This document shows positions 34,695 to 42,617 of a DNA stretch of 64,000 nt, piece by piece. The translations under genes and the position numbers were made by a program. Every line of letters starts with the position of its first letter. The stretch's first letter is position 1. The notes under the pieces were generated by a model. That model saw only the letters and a program-made list of their open reading frames with translations. It did no database searches and was not told where the DNA came from. The DNA comes from an uncultured Clostridia bacterium (GTDB lineage: Bacteria > Bacillota > Clostridia > UBA1381), in contig CAKSOE010000001.1 in NCBI GenBank assembly GCA_934476675.1, positions 248,001-312,000 on the forward strand. Reading direction: 5' to 3'.

Positions 34695-36272
34695 ATGAAA
34701 TTAAATAAATATTCATCGGCATTTTTACTTGCTGTGTGTTTTCTCGGTATTTCGGCGAATGCACAAATGAATGAAGTAAAATATTCTCCCATGGATAGTA
34801 TTGTAAGGGTCAAAGGCACTCTCGGCGAATCCGAAAAAGCGTTTATAACAGTGTTAAAAGGCGGTACGGAGGATTTTTCAAAAAAAATTGTTTATCAGGA
34901 TGTTGTAACGATGCCGGGGGAAGGGGCATATGAAAGAAATTTCAAAATATCCCCGAATCTTATCGGTGACAGTGATGATGAGCATAAAATTACCGTAAAA
35001 GAGAGCATAGACGGAAAGGTCAGTGAATATTCTTTTGCTTTATCGTATGCCGATGCTATTGAAGAATTTAAAAATTCGGAAGATAAGACGAATTTTATGA
35101 GTGAAAACAGATACAAACTGGGTTTGTATGCGGACGGAATAGAAGCTGTTCCGAATTACAAAGCAATATTATCTATGATTACTTCCGTCGATTACAATAA
35201 GAATACGGACGCTTTTTGCCTGGCAATGCAAAACTACATGATGTATGATTATATTCAAAACGGATATGTAAAGAATTTGTTTAAATTCAGAAATTTGCTC
35301 GGCATAGATGATTTTAAATCGACCGAGAACGTGTTTACGGCAGACAGATTTTCCGAAATAAACGAGGAGGAAGCAACGCTAAGACTTAAAAACAAGTCAT
35401 TTTCAAACACCTCGGAATTTGAAAATAAGTTTAACGAAGCGTGTGTTTTAGCGGTTGTTAAAAATCCAAACGGATACGGAAACGTAAAAAATGCTTTGGA
35501 ATATTTTGCAAAAGATATAGGAATAGACATAAAAAAGGGAAGTGTTAAAGTATATACACTGCTCCAGAATAAAGATTATAAAAGCTACTCGGATTTAAGA
35601 GACGCATTTAATATGTATGTAAACGAGACAAGTGCGCTCAAACCGGCTCCCTCCGGCGGAGGCGGAGGTGGCGGCGGCTCATCTTCGGTTACTCCTTATA
35701 ATCCCGGTGCAGAAAACAAGCCCGAAACGGTTGCCGACGAAAAGGTTAAAAGCTTTTCCGATATGGAAGGATACGGCTGGGCAAAAGAGGCGGTAGACGC
35801 ACTGATAGATAAGGATATTGTTTCGGGAAAGGAACCGGGGAAATTTTATCCTGCCGATCCGATTACAAGGAGTGAATTTGTAAAGCTTGTCGTAAATGCG
35901 TTTAATATCGGCGACTCAAATGAAAGTCTTACATTCAGTGATGCCGATGAGTCAAGATGGGATTATAATTATATAAGCGCAGCTTACGGCGCAGGAATAA
36001 TCAATGGTTTATCCTCCGACTATTTCGGATGCGTTTTGCCCATAACAAGGCAGGATATAGCGGTAATAATAAACCGTGTAAAAAATGCAGAAGGCGGTGA
36101 ACTCGCAGACAGATTTACAGATGACAGACAAATTGCGGAGTATGCCTACAATTCCGTTTACAGTCTGAGATTTGCCGGAATAATAAACGGCGATGAAAGC
36201 AATCGTTTCAACCCGAACGACCAAGCAACGAGAGCCGAGGCGGCAGTGATGATTTATTCGGCAATTAAATAG
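34695..36272 (+). CDS. Secreted protein with C-terminal SLH domains
   Basis: This 525-residue protein has a signal peptide ending near ANAQ. A beta-rich segment (about 25-115, SPMDSIVRVKGTLGESEKAFITVLKGG) is followed by a helical middle part. A glycine-rich linker (GGGGGGGG, about residue 320) then leads into three SLH repeats (from about 350: FSDMEGYGWAKEAVDALIDKDIVSGKEPGKFYPADPITRSEFVKLVVNAF). SLH domains bind pyruvylated cell-wall polymers, so it is anchored to the wall. No enzyme domain is visible; it might be a carrier or sensing protein. It lies 15 bp after the GH-A gene. Confidence 0.85.
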   Translation: MKLNKYSSAFLLAVCFLGISANAQMNEVKYSPMDSIVRVKGTLGESEKAFITVLKGGTEDFSKKIVYQDVVTMPGEGAYERNFKISPNLIGDSDDEHKITVKESIDGKVSEYSFALSYADAIEEFKNSEDKTNFMSENRYKLGLYADGIEAVPNYKAILSMITSVDYNKNTDAFCLAMQNYMMYDYIQNGYVKNLFKFRNLLGIDDFKSTENVFTADRFSEINEEEATLRLKNKSFSNTSEFENKFNEACVLAVVKNPNGYGNVKNALEYFAKDIGIDIKKGSVKVYTLLQNKDYKSYSDLRDAFNMYVNETSALKPAPSGGGGGGGGSSSVTPYNPGAENKPETVADEKVKSFSDMEGYGWAKEAVDALIDKDIVSGKEPGKFYPADPITRSEFVKLVVNAFNIGDSNESLTFSDADESRWDYNYISAAYGAGIINGLSSDYFGCVLPITRQDIAVIINRVKNAEGGELADRFTDDRQIAEYAYNSVYSLRFAGIINGDESNRFNPNDQATRAEAAVMIYSAIK

Positions 36273-36286
36273 AGGAGGTATAGCTT

Positions 36287-39076
36287 GTGAAAAAACTAAA
36301 TGCAATACTTTTGACAATAGTACTTATAGTAAATATGACCTGCGCTGCGGTTTGTTCTGCGGAGGATACGGAAAAAAATCCGTATGAGCAATACCAGAAT
36401 CTGCTCACTGCACTTGATTTGATGAGTTATAACTCTGAGGGTGAGATTGATAACTCAAAGGAAATTACACGAGCTGAATTTGTGGATGTAATAGGAAAAT
36501 TTCTGAATCTTAACCCGACTGTTGCCGCATCGAAAAGCTACTTTTACGATGTACCTGTCGATTCGTGGTATACAAATGCGCTCAACACTTTGGTGGAGTT
36601 CGGAATTGTAGATCAGAATGAACAAAAGACGTTTTTACCAAATAACACAATTTCCGTAAGCGAGGCAATGAAAATGATTGTTTGCCTGCTCGGATACAGA
36701 GTGTACGCAGAGCAAAAAGGAGGATACCCGTCCGGATATAATCAGATAGGAGCACAGGCAGGGCTTTTCAGAAATATGCCGTCCGGCGATAAGCTCACAA
36801 ATGCACATATGAGTGTTATACTGTATAACACTCTTGATGTAGATGTGACAGAGTTTGAAAACGGAAAATACGGTATGGAGATTAAGCCGTCGGACGAAAA
36901 TATTCTTGAACAAAAAAAGAAAATTTTTAAAGCCGATGGTATTGTCGAAAGTGTTTTCGGAATGTCGCTTTACAATAAAGAAGTACAGGATTTGACAGAG
37001 GTTATAATTGACGGCGAGCTTTATAAGACGGATAAATTTGAAGAGGTATCAAATTATTTTGGACAAAAGATTCGTTTTTATTACCGCGAGGAAGACAATG
37101 ACGAGCTGACGCTGCTATATATTGAACCTTTTTATCAAAGCGATGCTTCAATTGAAATTTTAAGCGATGATTTTGAGGGATTTGACCCAAAAACAAACAC
37201 AGTTAAATATATATCGGGCAGCAAATCAAGATACGCGGCTTTAAGCTCCGAGGCGATAGTTTTGAAAAACGGCTCGGTTGTTACGTCAAATGTCGATAAG
37301 GCGTTTGATATTTCAAACGGTGAAATAAAGCTTGTTGACTCCAATAACGATAAAAAGTATGACGTATGTATGATATATGACTTTCAAACAGTTGTTGCAA
37401 GTAATGTAAACGTTGATTCCAAGGTTTTAACGTACAAAATGATTTCCGAAGAAAAAGAGGAATATCGCGGTGTGTATGATTTTTCCGCAAGGTACGTTGA
37501 TTATATGACCGTATATTCGCCTGTCGGAACGGTGGTGGACTTTGCGGCAATTACTTCAAACGCTGTTTTGGACATTGCCGTTTCCGAAGACGGAAAGAAC
37601 GTAACGATCTTTATTAATTCGGAAATGGTTGACGGCAAACTCAGCGGAGTTTCACCTGAGAACGGAAAAATGTTCATTGACGGTAAAGAGTATGATTTCT
37701 ATAAAAGCGTAATGAATGTCTTTAATTTAAGCGTAGGAAATAATGGTAAATTTAAGCTCAATAAATACGGCAAAATTTCGTATTATGAGGACTCAGACGG
37801 AACAGGCGAAAAAAATCCCGCAGTATACATTGTAAACGTTTATCAAAGCGATGAGGATCATGACTTATGCTGCGTTAAATATTACGACACGGAGGGTAAT
37901 TTCAATACAAAAATTACTCACAAAAAAATTAAAATTGACGGAGAAGCAGTTTCATATGACTTAAAGGATGCAATATCAAAGTTAAAAAGATCGGTTGTAA
38001 TACTTAAAACAAATGATAAAGATGAAATTATTTCAATAGATACACCTCAAAAAACAGAAAGGGAAAGCGGAGATTCTTTAAAACAGCTTCTTGCATTCAG
38101 CGGCGAGGGAGCAAAGTGGAATGCGACAACAAAAATGTTCGGCAGAAATGTTGTTTGTGCCTCTGATGCTGTTGTTTTTATCGTACCGCCGATGCTTTCG
38201 GAATATGAAGAATATCAATATGATGAGCAGTCGTATTCAATCGGTTCGTTTTCGGATCTTGAATCCAATCAGTATAACAAGGTTGATTGCTACGGATTCG
38301 GCTCGACATCATACTGCAACCTGATCGTACTTTACAAGTTTAAATACCAGAATACATACAGAAGCAGATTTATGATGGTTTCGGGTATAAGTCAGGCGCT
38401 GGGTTCGAACGATGATATTGTAACAAGGATAACGGGGTATCAGAGCGGTGAGCTTGTCTCATACGATATAACGAGCAGCTATAAGATAGGCTCATCACCC
38501 GACAGCGATATTGTATTGTCAAAGGGCGATATAATAACAGTCGGCAGAAAGGATAATGACGGAATTGCCGGAAACGTTGAGGTTCATTTTTCAAAAGAGC
38601 GGAACTGGAGCGGCTTGAATCAAATCTGTGTCGGCGGATATATGTTTGATTCCTATGAAAACAGAAATTATGACGCAATATACTATTGGGTAAACGTGTT
38701 TAACGATTTACAGGCAATTTCAAGATTTATTCCGGGTTGCCCGATTGATGTTGAGGGTAATCTTGTTAAAATAGCCTATCCCGATGTTGAGGGAGGAAGA
38801 GACAGCAAGGGTATATATAAGTGGAGAAAATGGAACAAGCCGAATGATTTTGAAAATGCGGATGAAATTGTTGTTCTTAAATCAAATACTCCGATTATAG
38901 TTTATAATGCGGAAAAAAATGAGGTCAGCAAGGGTTCCGTTACGGATATTTGCACGGCAAACATATACGATTGTCCGTCGCAGATTTTCGTTGATACAAG
39001 ATGGGGCGAGGTCGTAAGCGTATTTGTCGTAAACAATAACGCAAAAGCTTGGGAAAAACCCGATGTTATTGAATGA
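36287..39076 (+). CDS. Large surface protein with N-terminal SLH domains
   Basis: This 929-residue protein has a signal peptide (about residues 1-25). Three SLH-type repeats fill about residues 35-200 (NSKEITRAEFVDVIGKFLNL, YFYDVPVDSWYTNALNTLVEFGIVDQNEQKTFLPNNTISVSEAMKMIVCLLGY). A long body of about 700 residues follows, beta-rich with repeated KYISGSKSRYAAL- and GDIITVGRKD-like strands. I do not recognise a known fold in it. GTG 36287 follows AGAGGAGG. The gene is 14 bp after the preceding one. Confidence 0.8.
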   Translation: MKKLNAILLTIVLIVNMTCAAVCSAEDTEKNPYEQYQNLLTALDLMSYNSEGEIDNSKEITRAEFVDVIGKFLNLNPTVAASKSYFYDVPVDSWYTNALNTLVEFGIVDQNEQKTFLPNNTISVSEAMKMIVCLLGYRVYAEQKGGYPSGYNQIGAQAGLFRNMPSGDKLTNAHMSVILYNTLDVDVTEFENGKYGMEIKPSDENILEQKKKIFKADGIVESVFGMSLYNKEVQDLTEVIIDGELYKTDKFEEVSNYFGQKIRFYYREEDNDELTLLYIEPFYQSDASIEILSDDFEGFDPKTNTVKYISGSKSRYAALSSEAIVLKNGSVVTSNVDKAFDISNGEIKLVDSNNDKKYDVCMIYDFQTVVASNVNVDSKVLTYKMISEEKEEYRGVYDFSARYVDYMTVYSPVGTVVDFAAITSNAVLDIAVSEDGKNVTIFINSEMVDGKLSGVSPENGKMFIDGKEYDFYKSVMNVFNLSVGNNGKFKLNKYGKISYYEDSDGTGEKNPAVYIVNVYQSDEDHDLCCVKYYDTEGNFNTKITHKKIKIDGEAVSYDLKDAISKLKRSVVILKTNDKDEIISIDTPQKTERESGDSLKQLLAFSGEGAKWNATTKMFGRNVVCASDAVVFIVPPMLSEYEEYQYDEQSYSIGSFSDLESNQYNKVDCYGFGSTSYCNLIVLYKFKYQNTYRSRFMMVSGISQALGSNDDIVTRITGYQSGELVSYDITSSYKIGSSPDSDIVLSKGDIITVGRKDNDGIAGNVEVHFSKERNWSGLNQICVGGYMFDSYENRNYDAIYYWVNVFNDLQAISRFIPGCPIDVEGNLVKIAYPDVEGGRDSKGIYKWRKWNKPNDFENADEIVVLKSNTPIIVYNAEKNEVSKGSVTDICTANIYDCPSQIFVDTRWGEVVSVFVVNNNAKAWEKPDVIE

Positions 39077-39090
39077 TAGGAGATATGACA

Positions 39091-40008
39091 ATGATAAAAA
39101 GAATTGTGACAGCCGCTTTAATTTTAACTATGCTTACATCTAATGCATATGCTTACAGCGGAGCGTCATCGTGGGCAGAAAAAACGCTTGATAAGGCGGC
39201 AAGCGCCGATATTGTACCGGAATCCATAAAAAACGCAAATGTTTCCGGTATGATAAAAAAGGGCGAGTGTGCATCTCTTTGCGTTAAGCTTTGCGAAAAA
39301 ATGTTAAACATCAAGGCAGAGGAGAGCCAAAATCCTTTTGCGGATGCTGTCGGAGCCGATGTTTTAAAAGCAGTTTCACTCGGGATTGTCGGCGCTTTCA
39401 GCGGTACGTCATTTAATGAAAACTCAGTTGCGGTGCGTGAGGAAATTGCGGATATGCTTGCAAGAACATATGCCGTTATTTCGGGAGAGCGCGCGGTGAC
39501 GGACGATAAGGAGCTGTTTTCCGATGACGGAAATATATCGGAATGGGCAAGGGAAAGCGTGTACTTTATCCAAAGCAAAAATATAATTCATATTGTCGGC
39601 AGCAACAAGTTTGCACCTAAAAATCTGACCGAAGATCAGACAAGAGCAAATTATGCAAATATGTCATTGCAGAGCGTAATAATTTCGCTGACAAGAATGT
39701 ATGATATGCTCGGCGGAACTGATGCAAAGGGCGATAAACAAACAGCTGCACAGCAGTGTCTCAGTATGATACCGGCGATTGATTTCGGAGAGGCGGATGA
39801 TCCGGTTATGAGCGATGATGCGGCGTCAATTTCCGTAAAAAATGCAACCTCAGATGATTTTTATAAATATGTTGAGAAGTCAAAGCCTGTATTCAGCGAG
39901 GTTATATATACTCTTGAAGGGCAGAATTATAAGGCTTGGGACGGTGAATATACAATTAATATTGTATACTCGGATGGTATTCTGACTGTCGAGGTGTTTA
40001 AAAACTGA
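39091..40008 (+). CDS. Small SLH-type surface protein
   Basis: The 305-residue protein has a signal peptide ending near NAYA. SLH-like repeats occupy most of the rest (SSWAEKTLDKAASADIVPESI, AGVREEIADMLARTYAVISGE-like, FSDDGNISEWARESVYFIQSKNIIHIVGSNKFAPKNLTEDQTRANYANM). A short C-terminal domain (about 245-305: VIYTLEGQNYKAWDGEYTINIVYSDGILTVEVF) is of unknown type. ATG 39091 is preferred over two earlier ATGs because TAGGAGA lies 8 bp before it. The ATGs at 39073 and 39085 lack a suitably placed ribosome site. Confidence 0.78.
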   Translation: MIKRIVTAALILTMLTSNAYAYSGASSWAEKTLDKAASADIVPESIKNANVSGMIKKGECASLCVKLCEKMLNIKAEESQNPFADAVGADVLKAVSLGIVGAFSGTSFNENSVAVREEIADMLARTYAVISGERAVTDDKELFSDDGNISEWARESVYFIQSKNIIHIVGSNKFAPKNLTEDQTRANYANMSLQSVIISLTRMYDMLGGTDAKGDKQTAAQQCLSMIPAIDFGEADDPVMSDDAASISVKNATSDDFYKYVEKSKPVFSEVIYTLEGQNYKAWDGEYTINIVYSDGILTVEVFKN

Positions 40009-40041
40009 CAGTTAAAATAAAAAAAGAAAGGAACAAAAAAG

Positions 40042-42546
40042 ATGAAAACATTTAAAAAAGTTTTAACCGCATTTGTGGCTGCTTCTCTGATTGTTTCATC
40101 AGTATCATTTACGTCATTGGCAGCAACAACAGATGATTACAATGAAAACGGAGAATTTCCCGAAACGGGAACAATTCTGGACTGGCATTTTTATGCACGG
40201 CCTAAGGGCATGCAGAACACGTGGGCTAATTTAAAAGCGCTTGGGATAAGCTTTGACGACTATGAATATGCAGACGATACAAGCGTTAACAACGGTTATT
40301 TCCGTTTTGAAACAAACGGAACAACAGCGGACGGGAAGGATATATGGAGCGGCGCGTCTACAATCAAAAACGGCGTGCTGCAAATAGACGCAAACATTTA
40401 TGTGCCGGAACTCAAAAATCCAAATAAGGAAAAGTATGCACAGTATTTTTCAATCTGGGGCAAAAACACAGATGACAGCTATTACAATGAACAGGGCTCG
40501 CTGTATTCTGTTATAATGAACGACGATCAGGATTTGTATGTCGGATTTAATACAAGAGATCATCATGAAGCGGCAAAGAGCATAGATGCTGAAAATGTAT
40601 TTTCTGTAAAGATTGATACAAAGAAATGGTATAAGCTTTCCGCCATAATCAATTATGACGCAAAAACGCTTGACTATTTCTTAAATGATGAGTATGTATG
40701 CTCGCATAAAAGCTTTGCAAACGACAGTTATTTTTATGAAATGGGCAGCTTGTATTACAGCTTGTACAACGAGGCAATAAAAAATAAAACTACGCCGACA
40801 AATGAAACTCATGTTTACGTAACGGGCGTTAAGATTACAAGAAAACCTACAACTCTGTCCGCAAAGAGTGAAATCACAGCCGACAATAAGGTAAAAGTTA
40901 ATTTTGACGAAGCTGTAAAGACCGATACAATTACAAACGATACCTTTGAGGTAAAGGACGCTCTCGGCAAAAATTATACCGTTTTATCGGTTGAAACACC
41001 GGATGCGAAAAATGCTGTAATTACCGTAAACGGCAGCTTTACTCCGTCAGAAACGGTTACGGTTGTTGCCAAAAACGATATTACCGCAATAACATCTGTT
41101 AAGATGGAAACGGGAAGCAGCAGCGTGGCGCTTCCGATGTACGATGACGGTTCGTTTGTAAATATGGATTTTGAAAACACGGCTTTCCCGTCATCATGGA
41201 CAGAATCGAAAGCGTTTACGGATTTTTATCTTGAATATCCGTCGTACTCGACTTATCAATTACACGATTCCGATTTTGTTAATTCAAAGGAGTATTTGGA
41301 CGCAACAGGCGATAATTACTATATGAATTACAATTGGAGATATTACGAACAGATAGCTGATGTAGATTCTTCGGGCAAGGCGCTTAATTTTCATCGTAAT
41401 ATTGACGGAAAAACAGCAAACTATTGGAGCAATACGGTTAAAACAATCGGACTTGTTATTCCGTTTAAAAACGGAAAGAGTGTGAACAGCGGTAAAATAA
41501 CAATCGAGTTTGACGGCGGCAAAGTCGGAACAACAAATACAGACGTATATACAATCGGTCTGCACGACAAAAACAATGAAATCAGAAAATATGATATAAA
41601 TAATGCTTTTTCAAATTCAACAGCCTTGTTTACTTTCGGAGACTACTTTGAAACCGCAACGCTTCTTTACGCTCCGAGAGGAAGGTCGGCAGGATATTCA
41701 TGGTATGTCGGTGAACACTCAAATCCGACCGATAAGCTTTTGTGGCCGAGTAATTGGGACACGGTTCAAAATAATAACATGGTAAGAAAGTATAAGGTTG
41801 AACTGAATCTTGATACAAAAACATATAATGTATATCAAAACGGTGAACTGATAGGCGATACGCTCTCACTTCCCGAAACAGAAAACGACCCCTGTTATGA
41901 CGCGTTTGTTCTCGGAACGGGGCTTGATTCAAGAGATTCTATGACTACAAATGATCATTCGTTCTATCTTGACAATTTAACCATAGTAAATCCCGATAGT
42001 AACGTATTTAAAGCCGTTTCCGTTCAGAATGCCGACGGCAGCGACTATACGGGAAAAATTAAAGATAATACGGTTGTATTTAACTTTAACAGGGATATAA
42101 AATCAGCCGATGTAACTGTCGGAGAAACAGCTGTGACACCGACAATCGAAGCCGGCAGGATTACTGTTTCGCTTGAAAATATTAAAATGACGGGCAATAC
42201 AACAATCAAGCTTTCAAATATTACCTCACAAAGCGGAGAGGTTATAAACGAGCTGAAAACGCTTGCGCTTGCCGAAAAGGTAAAAATGAGCGGATATTTC
42301 ACCGAAACACCGGCAGGAACTACATTAATACTTGATGACGGAGGAAGTACCGATAAATACGATGTAATCGTGGCAGGCTACGCAGCCGACGGCAAGCTCG
42401 CAGCGATAGAATTTATGAAAGAAAAGGCTGAGGACGGTATTTATCCTTTAACGGAGGTTTTCAGCACAGCTTCTGAAATAAAGGGGTTTGTATTCGGAGA
42501 AAATCTTATTCCGCTATCGGATTGTATCACAAAGTTTAAAGAATAA
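40042..42546 (+). CDS. Large secreted protein with two lectin-like domains (unknown)
   Basis: This 834-residue protein has a signal peptide ending near SLAAT. It shows two LamG/concanavalin-like beta-sandwich regions. The first spans about 30-270 (GVLQIDANIYVPEL...KWYKLSAIINYDAKTLDYFLNDEYV). The second spans about 380-650 (SGKITIEFDGGK...YKVELNLDTKTYNVYQNGELIG). An SbsA-type Ig-like domain lies between (VKVNFDEAVKTDTITNDTFEVKD), another follows, and a C-terminal module comes last (YDVIVAGYAADGKLAAIEFMKE). No catalytic motif is visible. Likely a polysaccharide-binding surface component. AAAGAAAGG precedes the ATG. Confidence 0.75.
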   Translation: MKTFKKVLTAFVAASLIVSSVSFTSLAATTDDYNENGEFPETGTILDWHFYARPKGMQNTWANLKALGISFDDYEYADDTSVNNGYFRFETNGTTADGKDIWSGASTIKNGVLQIDANIYVPELKNPNKEKYAQYFSIWGKNTDDSYYNEQGSLYSVIMNDDQDLYVGFNTRDHHEAAKSIDAENVFSVKIDTKKWYKLSAIINYDAKTLDYFLNDEYVCSHKSFANDSYFYEMGSLYYSLYNEAIKNKTTPTNETHVYVTGVKITRKPTTLSAKSEITADNKVKVNFDEAVKTDTITNDTFEVKDALGKNYTVLSVETPDAKNAVITVNGSFTPSETVTVVAKNDITAITSVKMETGSSSVALPMYDDGSFVNMDFENTAFPSSWTESKAFTDFYLEYPSYSTYQLHDSDFVNSKEYLDATGDNYYMNYNWRYYEQIADVDSSGKALNFHRNIDGKTANYWSNTVKTIGLVIPFKNGKSVNSGKITIEFDGGKVGTTNTDVYTIGLHDKNNEIRKYDINNAFSNSTALFTFGDYFETATLLYAPRGRSAGYSWYVGEHSNPTDKLLWPSNWDTVQNNNMVRKYKVELNLDTKTYNVYQNGELIGDTLSLPETENDPCYDAFVLGTGLDSRDSMTTNDHSFYLDNLTIVNPDSNVFKAVSVQNADGSDYTGKIKDNTVVFNFNRDIKSADVTVGETAVTPTIEAGRITVSLENIKMTGNTTIKLSNITSQSGEVINELKTLALAEKVKMSGYFTETPAGTTLILDDGGSTDKYDVIVAGYAADGKLAAIEFMKEKAEDGIYPLTEVFSTASEIKGFVFGENLIPLSDCITKFKE

Positions 42547-42554
42547 TTGTTATC

Positions 42555-42595
42555 TGCATTATGCGTTTATGATAACTTCATAAACGCATAATGCA
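42555..42595. other. Perfect 18-bp hairpin within the operon
   Basis: TGCATTATGCGTTTATGA pairs perfectly with its complement across a 5-base loop (TAACT). No T-run follows on the plus strand, so it is not a typical intrinsic terminator. It may limit 3'-to-5' decay or tune expression of the preceding message. Confidence 0.7.
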
Positions 42596-42617
42596 ATAAA
42601 AGAATAGGGAGAATATT

